Of a stretch of 64,000 nt of DNA, positions 34,901 to 46,444 are shown piece after piece; positions within the stretch are counted from its first letter, which is position 1, and every line of letters begins with the position of its first letter. The position numbers and the translations under genes are program-made. Below the pieces are notes generated by a model. It saw nothing but the letters and a program-made list of their open reading frames with translations. It was not told the DNA's origin and did not search any database. This DNA is from Sipunculus nudus (taxonomy: Eukaryota; Annelida; Sipuncula; Golfingiida; Sipunculidae): positions 31,827,176 to 31,891,175 of the forward strand of contig CM049311.1 of NCBI GenBank assembly GCA_026874595.1. Reading direction: 5' to 3'.

Positions 34901-37900
34901 TGTCTGTGCCACTGCAGTGAAAGTCCGGTGCACTGCTGTGACACTCCTTTGAGGTCCGGGACGTTGAAAACCACCTGAACTACCCCAGCAGAGCGACAGA
35001 CCAACACGGCAGAGCCCAGGATGGATGGATGTGCTGATTGCTGTGGTGGTTCGGGGCTATCCGTGCCTGTGCCGGGGTTATTTCCAGTGCAGTCAGGGTG
35101 CTGCCGGGGTGGTCCTTTGTGCTGCTGGGAAGATCTTGGGCTCTACCATAGTGCTGTTGTGTGAAATGGCGATTTCTACCGATTTCTCAAAAAAAAAAAA
35201 ACAGCCCAGATCACCACGGACCATCCCCGGACCATATCCGGGTGATCTGTGGTAATACTTGCCTAAACGTAGTACTGCCTGCTTCAGTGTGACTGTAGCC
35301 TTATGTGCTATATCCTACAATGAGGATAGCTATCATACTAGTATATATATACCTATATTTTAGTAAGAGAGTAAAAAATAAAAGATAACAATTTATTGAA
35401 TGTCACTGTGTGAAAAGGTGCCTTATATTAAGTTATAAGGTGTCACAGGTCTTTTCAGTGTAGTTTGGGTGGACTTTACTCTTATTAATAGATTCAACCT
35501 TAAGAATAAATTGTGTTATCATAATGATCTAATTTATACATTGCATACAGTGCTTGATATTCAGTTTTCAGACTGAATCTGGAAGCCTTCCATTCTCTTT
35601 GATATTTAAAATGAGTTATGCAGATACTCAAAAACCTTGAAATGTTTTATTTTTAATGTGCACTTGGAGTGCATTCTTTACGATATGCCAGGTAAGCCTC
35701 AAGTATATTGCATTATGTGATATCGCTAATGGTGTCCACTGGGGCACTGCCACTGTTCAGTCTATGAATTTACCAATTTATTGGACTTAAAAAATATTAA
35801 TTAGTACATAATTACATGTATATCTGAAACATAAAACATATTTTTTAGTATCAAAACATAGTTGTAATTTATTTTTCTGTGAAGAGCAATGAATTTTTTT
35901 CTTGAAGTGTAAATATTGTGGGCTAATAAAAAACAAACATTAAGTTAAATTGTAACCTAGAAAAAGCCATTTACAGCCTGGAGAAAACCTGGAAAAAATG
36001 CTGGAATTTATTAGCCAGATGATTTTGAACCTTGGATATTGAATATATGCATGTTTATTAATGAATGAAAAAGAATGTCACTTTTAAACTTCAGTGAGAG
36101 CAGCATGTTTGTGTCTAAGGACAGATTCATCCTGAAGACCTGCGGAAAGACAACGCTCTTCCATGCCATGAAACCCCTGCTTGAACTGGTGAAAAAGACA
36201 TGTGGCATGGATAAAGTTGATGTGAGTTTCCTATATGAAACACTCAGTCAAACATTCAGAGTTTTCTCTCATTATAATTATGCAACAGATGTCATTACTG
36301 AAATGGATTATTATTAGTTTATAAATGGCAGCTAACATGGATAAGGGAGCTTAGGGATGTTCAGTTACCTTGACAACACTGCCTTTTTTGTGGTTTTATG
36401 TGTAATGACAATATTTCCCATATTTGACAAAGTTCCCATAACCATGTAAAAAAATAATCATGAACATAAAATGGTAGACTTAATAAGTAAATTTATTATT
36501 TTAGTATAAAAAATTGTGGTAGTTGACATTTACATCAAGAACATTCCAAATTTCACCAAATACTTATAATTACATTCTTTGATATGTTGCATGCTGTTCT
36601 TTAAGATAAATTACTTACCCTTTGTAGCTAACCACCATGACCTGATATTTAAAGTTTTATTTGAATGTTTTCAGGATGTGTTTTACTCCAGGAGAAAGTT
36701 CATGAAGCCAGAACTGCAGCTGAAGCCCCACACATCCTTTGAAGATGAGGTTGGTATATTTAAGCATTTATTAAAAATATTACTCTTTGTATGATCCTAT
36801 GACATTTTGGAAGAGCCTAATTGGTAACCAATGTATTATATTGTCCCCTATTTAGACTAGAATAAAATTGTTTTACCACACATGTACTGTTGTAGCCAAC
36901 ATTCAAATATCAAACACAACTTTTAGTGATGTATTCAAAAGATCATGAAAATTATGTCCACAATACCTGTCCTGGTTGTTAAGTTGTTTGTGTGTTTGGC
37001 TGCATTGGTTTTACCCAGAACTGGCTTGTGTTCAGTTCCATGTGACTAGCCTCCCATGATGGAACCATTGGAAGAGCCCATTGTTTCCATTTTATATACT
37101 GAATATATTCTCAAAATAAGATGTTTTTTAAAAATATCTGGTAAAAAATTCTTTCAAACTGCACCAACCCTCTCATAAGAGCAGGGTTTACCAATTTTGC
37201 CTTATAACCTTTACATTAAGCACCAAGCATTGATGTTATGAACATGCAAGAACTGTTGCTATCTTAAAAAAAAAAGTGTCACAACATGATTTTGCAGTGG
37301 TGCCATGGGTGATGATCAGTTGAACTGAATTCAGAATTGTTTCGTATTAACTTTTTTTGCAAAATAATATATTTTTTCACAGTATGAAAGACAAGATTAC
37401 TGCCCAATTATTCGAAAATTAATTGCGTGTGAGAGTTCCAGTTATGGTCTTGCATATAATATCAGTCCAGCAAATAGGTCAAAACCTTCAAGTGGGAAAT
37501 CCAGATTTTACCACAGGCCAAAATATTCAAATTTCAAACATTTGAAATGATTACTGGTAAATGCAATAAGCAGAGCAGGTCATTATTGATTTTGTTAGAA
37601 TGAAGATTGACTGTTTTGCAAATTCTGTGAACATGAGCTAGATTACTTGCATGTACACACCATGAAGGACCCTTTATCGCTGATGTGAAGGACCTTCAGC
37701 TTTAATTATATAGGAGTAACACAACAATGGAAACTGTATTTAACTTTTTATTTCAGGTTGAATTCATGGATGAACTCTTTGAAGGTATTTGTTTAGTATT
37801 CCATTACAGTATGAAAATTGATGTTTTGTTTAAAAAAAACTAGTATACTGCAGTAGTAGTAGAGCTATTTAGCCAAATATAAATTGTAAAAATATAGTAT

Positions 37901-40900
37901 CTTTCAGTATTAATTATGTTGTAAACATTTTCTAAAATAATATTTATCATCACAACAATTAAATTCAGGTATCATATTTTTATTTTATATAAAAATGGTT
38001 ATTTATTAATATTTGCGTTACCATTAATAATAACAAAAATAGGTGAGAAATTTTAATTTTTTTTTATTTTGTTGTTTTTTGCTGAGTAGTTATCAGAGAG
38101 AGCTAAATTGAACACATATTGATTTTTTCCCTACAGATGGCGCTGCCTACTGTTTGGGGAGAATGAACAAAGACTGCTGGTAAGCTGATTTTTTTATAAC
38201 AAAACTGTAAATAGGCATATCTTTTTATCTTCATATCTTGATATTTTCATATTAGTATTTACTACTAGCAAAGGTTCTCGTACTTTTTTGTGTAAAGTGA
38301 TCTAAGTTATATTCTTAAATCTTGTAGAATAAAGCATGAGGTTTATATACTGTAGATCCCCTTTTTATGGCCGCATGTCCATTTATAGCTGCACCCTAAG
38401 TTTGCAAGGTCCCTTAAGGAGCTCCCACCCAGGTTGTAATATCAAATTTACACTGTAGATGGGTAAATTTTGTTTTGTAAATAAGTAACAGATGTTTATT
38501 CCAGGTTTCTATTTCAGGTTCATGTTAGATGATTCTAAGAGATAGTAACCTGTGTATGTTCTGCTGTAGGTACCTGTACACCATAGACCAGATCGGAGTG
38601 GAGCAGCCTGATCAGACCTTGGAGGTAGCCTACTTGTTACATTTCAACTACCTGGACAAATATCAAGTATTCATTCTCTTAACAGTTATAATGATATGTT
38701 TAAAACAGTAGTAACAAATTATAATCATATATACATTTATAAGCTGGGATGGCTTATATTTCTCTTCACTATTGACCGAGGTACCACATTAATAAATTGG
38801 ATATAATAGAAATTAAGAATAAGAATTCAGTCATATTTTTCTTTGTAAATATACTGTAAAATATTTTGAAAAGTACTTTTAAGTAAATAGTAGTTTATTA
38901 AATTTTAGACCTTCAGGATAACAAATCAGTATCTTGAACAGTACATTTCAGTGCCTGATAGTCTTTTTTAAGTTTAGGTATTCAAAAATAGTTCATACAT
39001 TGGTATTCAAAACTGTTACTTCATATATTAAGTGCAAGTTGAAAATGTATGGGAGAAGAATGTAACCCTATTGCTTGTTTTGCAAAATGTTACCATTCAT
39101 GTTCAAGTTGGGGCCCTCTCTTTTATTTTGAAGTATTACTATAATGGAAACATTTCTGTTATCGAAGGAGTTCAAAAGCTGGTGACCAATATCTTCTAGG
39201 TCAAATCAGCCAAATTATAGTTATTGTCTTGTGAACCAATAACTTTTGGGGGGTTGGATATTTTCCTCCCAAATTTGAAACACTGATTTTTCTTACCAAA
39301 ACCTTGGATAAGTTTGAAACCTGTTGACCTCACAGGGTCAGATCTCTAACCAGGTCTTCATTGATATAACCTATATGCAAATGGGGCACTGGGGGAGACA
39401 TCTGTTTTTGCAAGTGTGAAAACAAGCCATTCTAGTTTTATTATCATTTTATTTGCATGATGCATATTAATATTCCTTCTGTCTTTGTTGTGGTAGAACA
39501 TCTAGAATTATAGGTTTGAACTTGATTGTGCCCATATAATGCTTGTTCAGTGGAAGTTTCAGTGCTTTAGTAAAGTTGTGTTTTATTCATACATGTCTTG
39601 TTCAGAGATGATTCTGATCCAGGCAGTAGATTGCACACCATAAATGACATTTTTCTTGTGACCTTAACCTTGTCAGATGTTGATGACTGACCTTGACCCC
39701 TCAGTGATGGCCATATTTACAAAAGAAACATCTTCTAATGGGAAAGAAGCAACAAAGGTAGCCTGCAGTGCTGTACTACTTTCATAAAAAAAACATGTAA
39801 AAGTACAGGTAGATAACAAGGATAAAATAGTGATCTTGAAAGTAATAAGAATGCTTGTTTAAGTTGCTGTATCATGCAGAAGAATACAACAGTAATCTTT
39901 GTAATTGTAATGTTTGTATTAATAATGATTAAATGTTGTGGAGTTTTACCTAAACATATGTTTAATTTAAATTCTAATTGAAATTAATATTGAATTTATC
40001 ATTTAGAACATAATCCTATTTTCAGCAATACTCATTTATCTTTAAACCATGCAATTTTTGGCAGTTTCTTGACACTGAAGCTCATTATGTTTGCATTATA
40101 TAATGATTATTTAAATATTCATCATTTGCAGCTGTCAGGCATTGACACGCTGATTCCTGGGACGATCATTGACGACTACCTTTTTGATCCATGTGGTTAC
40201 TCCATGAATGGCATCCTTCCTGGGGTAAGTGGTTAAAAGAAGAATAGCCTAATCACTCACTGTGAAGGCCGTTTTGTTCAAGAGGGTTTCAAATTTATAA
40301 AAGGTAATTATTATGAAAACTAATGGAATACCCATAACTTTGACATGCAACTTTTGACATCCAGGTTTTAGTGTGTGCAAAATGGGAGCCCCCATGAGCA
40401 GTTTCAAGAAACTGGGAGAACTAAACTGTTAGGGTTTGATAAAGATGACATGAAAGTACTCTTTAGGATAGCGCCTAGGTGAGAATCTTTCTGCAGAGAT
40501 GGAGCTATTGTTAAGTGGATGTGTATCAGAAACATTTAAAGTGGAACAAGTATAATACTGTTCTTGGACAAAACCCAGAAACTTTTCTGAATAAGATATC
40601 GCATCTAAAAGTGTGACCATTCATTGAAATTCACCTGTCTGCAGCATTAAAGGTCAAAAGGCAAGAGATTGATATTATATAATAAAAACCGGTCTTTTAT
40701 ATTATGTGCCAATTATGAGCAGAATACACTCATTCTGCAACCCTGCATGTTCATGTCATATTGTTTAGATTTTGTGCATATTAATTGATAAAATCATTGA
40801 TATGTATTCTGTGTCAGTAACATGAATGCTAAAGTTGCAAAAAAAAAGAATCATATCAAAACACTGAAATAGAGTTGAACCCATCGACCAGACCACCTTA

Positions 40901-43785
40901 CTAATAAGACCATCCGTCTGCTAAGACCACCTTTCTGTTAAGACCACCCTTGAGTGAACTGAAAGCATTCACATTAGTTAAAATTGACCTCTCTATAAGA
41001 CCACCTGTGAATTAAGACCACTTCTGGCCAGTCCCATTACACAGGTTTCTCTGTAGTTCTATTCACAAGAAACACAACTTATCACTATTAAATTAGTTAA
41101 ATTAATTCTGACTTTTACAAAATTAGTAAAACTGCAAAATCAGCTAAGTGTTAGTGGCTTTAAACTGGAAAAGCTGCCAAGATTAGCTTTCATTAAGCCT
41201 TTAAGGCTTGCATGTTATAATATATGAATTTTGTTCTGTCTAATTTCAGGGGAAATATTTCACTATCCACATCACTCCTGAGCCCCACTGTTCATATGTA
41301 AGCTTTGAGAGTAATGTCCCTCAGGTAAGAATAAGATCTGCAAATGATTCTGTAACAGCAATGTCACCTGTCATATATAAGGTTCACTTTAACTTAAAGT
41401 CACTAGCAAGATAATAGCAAAGTTAAATGGAAGGGATTTATCTGTGTTACTCTCTGTGGCTGTATGCAGAAGAAAAACATGATCAGATAATCTTATGCTT
41501 TGAAAACATTTTTTTTAAATAATTGTTTAATTCACTGATATATATGCTCAGTTAAATAGGGTCTTGGGAAATGCCCTTTGTGCCCTTTAGGTGGTTAAGA
41601 TTAACTTAAGACCTATATATTTTGATAAGTCAATGCTTAGACTACAACATCTTATATTATAATCTGTACTAATCAAGTGTTCCAGTCAAGCATCACGACA
41701 TATGCTCTTCTCCAGTGTAGTTAGTTGTAATACATCTTTACACTTTCATGCATACAAATAAGTAATTTTAATTTACAGTATTAAAAACCAAGAGAAATTG
41801 ATATCACACATCTTGTTGTAAGATTTAATCTTCAGCACAGTGTAACATGGAATTGGAACACATGGAATTCCATAAGTCAGTGGAACGGTTATTGAGATAA
41901 TATGTAGGAAAGAGCTTGTGGAAAGAAAACTTGGTAAATACAGGAAACCTGCCTTTGTTGGTTTCTTTATTAATCAACTTTTATTTGTTTTTGAGCAGCA
42001 GTCCTACCATGATCTTGTGACCAGACTCCTCTCACTCTTCAAGCCTGGAAAATTCCTCATGACTATATTTGCAAACAAGGTGAGTGTATTGTGTGTCATT
42101 ATTGGTTACTGATAAGTCAGTTAAAGAAAGTGATATCAAGAGTACATTTATATAAAAAATACTTAACCTTAATATTTAAAGCCTTCTGATAAAGAGTGTT
42201 TGGGAGGGGCTTATTTGCATTATTTGGTCAGAGGGGTGGAGCAAAAGGGTTCCGCTCCACTGAGACGAAGTCCTATAAGACGAACCCGAAAATCGACGAC
42301 CCGTTGAGACGACAGGGGCTTCAGGCGAATGGCTTATATAGGGAAACCCCCAGCCCAGTGGCGTTCCGGCACTGGCGCTAACTAATCCGAGTCGTCCAAA
42401 CGGAACAACCTTCAAACTTGGTTTACATTAAAAATATATATATATTTGTTTAATTTTTCTAAAAAATAACTCCACTTGTTTGATTTTAACTTTTGTTGAC
42501 ACAATTCGGTATATAACTCAACATAGAAAGCCCTAGAATGACGCCTATCCAGTATGTTAAAAAAGATAACTCATTCCGATATTTTTATTAATTTATCTGC
42601 GTGCGTTTTCCAATGAAAAGACAAAAGAAAACTAAATGGGCGTGTCAGATGAAAATCACATTAGCAGGAAAAAATTAAATCATGGTAACAAGTTAAACGG
42701 CGCAATTTTTGGCCGTTTCGGACATTTCTCGACATAGGAGCTATCTGCTCTAATCCATATTACACGTGTTTCCCCATGTATATGAAGCGAAAAAATGTAA
42801 AATTGTAATTATAATATTAGTCTTATTTATTCTGACATATTGTTGTGTTTTGGTGAAACTATAATTTGAATTTATTTGGGTCACTGATACTGAGCGAAAT
42901 ACAGGGATCAGCTCTGCCGGAACAAAGCCGAGACGAACACCCGCCATGACAAGGAAACCCGTTCAACAAATGAGATTACGGGTTGATCATTAGTCACAGG
43001 TCACTGATGTTTAGATAACAGTACATGTATTTATAATGGAAAGAAAGAGAGAGAGAGAGAAAGAGAGAGATAAATTGATAGAGAGAAAAAGCAAGAGCCA
43101 GGGAGAAATTGATTGAGAGGATGAGAGACAGAGAGATAGAGAACATGAGAGAGAATGAATGAATGAATGAATGAATGAATGAATGAATGAATGAAAGAGA
43201 AATTTTCAGAGAGAGAGAATGAATGAATGATAGAAAGGTTGTCTCTCAGAGAGAGAGCGAGGGAAGAAATATTTAAGAGAAAGACTGATTGATAGATTGA
43301 TTCACTTAGTATTTGGTGGAATAGCTCATGCAACCTTTGGTCAAGAACTTTTTATACGGTCTGCTTTGTATAAAAAATATCACGTAAAACATGCCGACAC
43401 AGGTACTTCTACAGACTACATGTGTCCTGTTGTGGAGAGTTTTGCACATGTCAGGTTGACTATTCACATTGCCAACTAAACAGTAACTTGATTGGTTGCT
43501 CACAACTGCTCTGCTCATGATTATTCATTAAACAAATATGTGATGAAGGTCACATAGAGTTCATGGTTAGGTCAGTTGTCATACATGTCAATATGAAATT
43601 CCAGCTTGTCATTTTGTCATTTGTTACAGGCTTCTGCAGCAGTCAAGGCTCACAAACCACTAAGACAGTACGACTGTTTCAAAAACTACACTAGGGTTGA
43701 CAGTCAGCTGTGTCAGTTCAAGAATTACAACCTCAGTTATGCCAATTTCAAGAAGGCACCCACTGAGAAGCCTCCTGTCATCTGA
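31841..43785 (+). CDS. AMD1: S-adenosylmethionine decarboxylase proenzyme, 12 exons
   Basis: Twelve exons join in frame to 1011 nt (336 aa; human 334): 31841-31950, 34362-34448, 36095-36221, 36675-36749, 37757-37784, 38137-38179, 38570-38624, 39677-39757, 40132-40224, 41250-41324, 41999-42079 and 43630-43785. All introns are GT-AG. The enzyme decarboxylates S-adenosylmethionine to supply aminopropyl groups for spermidine and spermine. The proenzyme cuts itself between Glu67 and Ser68, turning Ser68 into a pyruvoyl group; the site reads [12 protein letters not shown] at the human numbering. Cys82 is in LKTCG. Ser226 (PCGYSMNG) and His240 (IHITPEP) match human Ser229 and His243, which act in processing. 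Glu10, Glu13 and Glu244 match the human Glu8, Glu11 and Glu247. All key residues are present. The frame stays open long past the stop codon (see 43786-44463). Confidence 0.98.
33718..34065 (+). repeat. Interspersed repeat family X, copy 3
   Basis: It lies in AMD1 intron 1. It shares TTTATCAACAA.ATGTTTGT, CACAGCAATGTTGACAAACG, GGCAGGCCCCCACATATTAT, CTGTGTGCGGTGATATCCAC and TATTTTTATGAAAGCTCCAG with 11080-11385, and TCGGATAAGTGATTG..CCC with 9770-10010. Confidence 0.85.
34362..34448 (+). CDS. AMD1: AMD1 exon 2
   Basis: The exon encodes residues 37-65, with [17 protein letters not shown]. It matches human SEWDILLKDVQCSIIS and brings the frame to the edge of the cleavage site. The acceptor is TTTTAG and the donor GTTGAT; phase is 2 at both ends. 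Confidence 0.97.
34700..35255. mobile_element. GC-rich repeat insertion in AMD1 intron 2
   Basis: The stretch is much more GC-rich than its surroundings and full of GTCCGG/ATCCGGGG motifs. Its ends are partly inverted: CCACAGAT...TCCGGGG on the left against the reverse complement of CCCCGGA...ATCTGTGG on the right. A perfect 13-bp stem with a 5-nt loop (CCGGCAGTTTTTG / CAAAAACTGCCGG) lies at 34788-34818. An A run of 13 lies near 35190. The class is unknown and the boundaries approximate; no target duplication was confirmed. Confidence 0.55.
36095..36221 (+). CDS. AMD1: AMD1 exon 3 (catalytic exon)
   Basis: The exon encodes residues 66-108, beginning [18 protein letters not shown]. It holds the Glu67-Ser68 processing site and catalytic Cys82. 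The acceptor is CTTCAG and the donor GTGAGT, leaving in phase 0. Confidence 0.98.
36675..36749 (+). CDS. AMD1: AMD1 exon 4
   Basis: The exon encodes [20 protein letters not shown] and ends SFEDE. It matches human FFYSRKNFMKP and HRNFQEE. Phase is 0 at both ends. Confidence 0.97.
37757..37784 (+). CDS. AMD1: AMD1 exon 5 (28-nt microexon)
   Basis: This microexon encodes VEFMDELFE and the first base of the next Asp codon. It matches human IEFLNAIFPNG. The acceptor is TTTCAG and the donor GTATTT. Only the flanking frame and family identity allow it to be called. Confidence 0.93.
38137..38179 (+). CDS. AMD1: AMD1 exon 6
   Basis: The exon encodes [15 protein letters not shown] with split end codons, matching human GAAYCMGRMNSDCW. 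The acceptor is CTACAG and the donor GTAAGC. Confidence 0.97.
38570..38624 (+). CDS. AMD1: AMD1 exon 7
   Basis: The exon encodes [18 protein letters not shown], matching human YLYTLD and SQPDQTLE. The acceptor is CTGTAG and the donor GTAGCC. Confidence 0.97.
39677..39757 (+). CDS. AMD1: AMD1 exon 8
   Basis: The exon encodes [20 protein letters not shown] and ends NGKEATK. It matches human MSELDPAVMDQFY. Phase is 0 at both ends. Confidence 0.95.
40132..40224 (+). CDS. AMD1: AMD1 exon 9
   Basis: The exon encodes residues 203-233, including [20 protein letters not shown], with Phe220 and Ser226 at positions equivalent to human Phe223 and Ser229. Phase is 0 at both ends. Confidence 0.98.
40865..41062. 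repeat. Interspersed 'GACCACC' repeat, copy 2
   Basis: It reads GACCAGACCACCTTACTAAT, CTGTTAAGACCACCCTTGAG, GTGAATTAAGACCACTTCTG, GGCCAGTCCCATTACACAGG and TTTCTCTGTAG. It aligns in order with 8068-8245. It lies in AMD1 intron 9, about 190 bp before exon 10. Confidence 0.85.
41250..41324 (+). CDS. AMD1: AMD1 exon 10
   Basis: The exon encodes [20 protein letters not shown] and ends SNVPQ, with His240 and Glu244 equivalent to human His243 and Glu247. Phase is 0 at both ends. Confidence 0.98.
41999..42079 (+). CDS. AMD1: AMD1 exon 11 (tandem CAGCAG acceptor)
   Basis: The exon encodes [20 protein letters not shown] and ends FANK, matching human TSYDDL and FKPGKF. The acceptor reads GAGCAGCAG, so splicing three bases later (42002) would drop one Gln. 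The upstream choice keeps alignment length with human. Confidence 0.95.
42190..42420. other. GC-rich repeat-like patch in AMD1 intron 11
   Basis: The patch reads TGAGACGAAGTCCTATAAGA, then CGAACCCGAAAATCGACGAC, and is unlike the surrounding AT-rich intron. The style suggests a dispersed repeat, but no second copy was found in this window. Confidence 0.35.
43044..43205. repeat. (GA)n and (ATGA)n microsatellites
   Basis: A purine run of GA and GAAA is followed by about 11 copies of the tetranucleotide ATGA at 43152-43195. It lies in AMD1 intron 11. Confidence 0.92.
43630..43785 (+). CDS. AMD1: AMD1 exon 12 (last coding exon, TGA stop)
   Basis: The exon encodes the C-terminal 51 residues, from [20 protein letters not shown] to TEKPPVI, and stops at TGA 43783-43785. 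It matches the human GFKRLDCQSAMFNDYNF region. The next codon is AGG, so the stop context is TGA-A. No other in-frame stop follows for 225 codons. Confidence 0.97.
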   Translation, partial: ASAAVKAHKPLRQYDCFKNYTRVDSQLCQFKNYNLSYANFKKAPTEKPPVI

Positions 43786-44463
43786 AGGTTACTGGTCCAT
43801 CGCAGCCAGAAGAACAGTCATGTGACCACACAAGGCTACCTGTCTCTGCAAAACAACTGCTTGATTTCAACTATTGACTGTATTGAAGCGGATGCATATT
43901 ACTATGCAAGGATTACAGTATACAATACAAATTTGCCATTTATCACTGAACACACTGGGTATGAAGATAATGTCTTGCCAAATATGTGGGCACAAATCTT
44001 GCATGTCTTTTTCACACCAGAATCCAACAGTAATCCCACATTTGAAAATGCTGTGTTGAAAAATAATATGCCCCACTCTTATTTTGATGAAGAAACAGAG
44101 TATTTTCATATACTAGATAACACCATAATTTGTAACAAATATCAGTGCTTGCCAGTAGGTCCAGATTATGTTCTCAGTATAAACACAATCAAGATTGGTG
44201 GTAAATATGGCGATCAAGTGGGTAGTTTGTGCAGTCAGATGTCTCAGAATATTTTTACTTCCTGCAAAAATTGTGTCAGAGGTCACATGCTGACCAAGAA
44301 GGGCTGTGATGTGTTTACCAAGTCTAGGATAAGCAGTTTCTGTGTTATATGTTATCTGTGGATGGTACCGGAACTGATTCAGGTTGTATTCCTGTGGAAA
44401 TCATCTAGAGGAAGAAAGAAGCTAGCTCTTTATTTTAATTTTCAGCTAAAATCTCCTGTGTGA
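43786..44463 (+). other. In-frame open extension after the AMD1 stop (possible readthrough tail)
   Basis: Read in the AMD1 frame, the sequence after TGA 43783-43785 is open for 225 codons to TGA 44461-44463. It starts RLLVHRSQKN, has about ten Cys, and near its end carries a hydrophobic stretch (SSFCVICYLWMVPELIQ, VVFLW) followed by basic KSSRGRKK. Vertebrate AMD1 mRNA is known to undergo low-level stop readthrough into a conserved tail with ribosome stalling near its end. That this tail is the same phenomenon is inference; its sequence was not compared with the vertebrate tail. It might instead be chance, or a retained old C-terminus. If readthrough occurs, the product would be about 562 aa. 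Confidence 0.55.
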
Positions 44464-44501
44464 AGAATTTGTATCATATATTATTTAATTATGTATTTTT
44501 C

Positions 44502-44782
44502 ATTAAAGGATAGATGTTTATAGGATCATTAATATATGAAAATGATGCTTTTATTCATGTTTAAGTATAATGATTGTGAGCATATTCATTTGAGTGAATT
44601 GTATGGAATATTTGTTAGTTGTTCTAAATTTTTCACTGGCTAGACAGAATTTGCCAAATAGAAAACACTGTTTAATTTTTGAGAATGGCAATTCTATATA
44701 TAGGCTGTATCAGCTTGCTTACCTGCAGTTAAAATACAGAAAAGTCAATGCATGAAATCAATAACCCCACCACCAAAATAAA
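44502..44782 (+). terminator. Candidate AMD1 polyadenylation signals
   Basis: ATTAAA at 44502-44507 and AATAAA at 44777-44782 follow the end of the in-frame extension. Both would keep the extension inside the mRNA. The true cleavage site is unknown. Confidence 0.4.
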
Positions 44783-46444
44783 AGCAAGAAAAATACTTCA
44801 TTTTAATGTAATTACCATCTGGTGATATTCTTTATTTTGTTGTGATGGTAACAGATGATACATATTTCATGTCTATCTTCTCATGTGCTTATTAATCTAA
44901 CATCACATAATTTCTAAATTGTTAGATATAATTTAACTACCTGCAAAATTACATAACTAATGGAGAAAAGCACTGTGGTCACAGTCTTTAAACTGAGCTT
45001 CATGGCCCATTGGTGACTTGTGTTTTATTTCACCATCCTCACCAGCAGCTTTACCTTACATAAAGTCACTGCTTTGAACAAAGCATGTTTGTATTTCCAC
45101 TTGTATGCATATTTTTCAAAGCATGAAAGGCTCAGGTAAGTGTAAGAAAATTAATTTAAACATGAAGAGAAGTAAGTTGGCACTCCAGTGACGTTTGAAA
45201 ATTTGCAAATTTAATGTAAAAATTTCCCAGATTTAAGATATATATTCACGTCTGCTTTATTCAATGTTAGAGGTGTATACCATTCTTTTGTTACTGTTGG
45301 ATTTTACAGATATACAATTACTTGTATAATTACTTTCCAAACAAGTTAAGGGTAATACTCAGTGTCTTAAGGTTTGTATGCAAACTTGATCATAATAAGC
45401 AGCAGGAATTTCATATCTGATCGGGAATAATTTAAAAAATTACGAACAAAATACACATGCTGACTTGAATAAATCGCCTTGGACCTGTAACCACACTGCT
45501 GTAAAACAAATGAAAATATATCAAATTAATGGTATTGTTCTTTGATAAAAATGATTTAAACACATATTAAATATATGTGTAACTTCCATTTGTTTTAACA
45601 CTTGTCAGAAGTCGTTATTGTTAAGCCTATACAAATGACCTTTTGAAGGTAAGTCTTTTACTGTTTTAACATATGCAATCAGGTATGTTTGAACATGATG
45701 TATCTGCTTATTTTGAAAACTACCTCAGTTTTTGTTTACAATACAATGTATTGTAAGATGTAGAATTGAAATAAGGTGTCATTTCGCTCAGTTGTTTATT
45801 CTGAGGCTCATTAAGCTGTGATCATGTGGAAGATCTCTAAATGTTTGCTTTCACATTTGATTTTCAATTTTTCGATTATATATTTGATGGTAATTTTTGG
45901 AAATATGTTACCCCCTTGTCCCAATTAATATATAACTGTTTTAAAACTAAATATTTCCTTTTTTTCCTGATAATCAACGCGGTGGTGATAGAATGTCTTG
46001 GTTTTCAATACTATAGTAAGCATAAGCGTACACCTTTATCTCTAAGCATCTTTGTCAAATGCCAAATTAAATTAGCAATGCGAGCTATTGGCCACAAGTT
46101 TGTGGGTTAGTTAATTAGTATGTTAATTGATGAAGATTTATTATTATCATCATTGAGACGTCATCACACCCTGAGTTTTTCAGCACCCAGACGAAGTAAA
46201 TGTGTATTATTTGTTCAATGTTAAATGTAAAATGTATGATACATTATGTTTATAAAATATGTGACAAAAATGAGATTCTTATGCATGAAGTATCTACTTG
46301 TATTAATATTATGCAATTGAATAATGTTTTGTTTGAACAGATACAATATTTTGCAACCACTATTGTTAATTAATTTGTACCAACTTTGTCAAATTTTATC
46401 AGAAACGAGAATAAATCTTTAACATATCTTTAGCATCTGATCTA

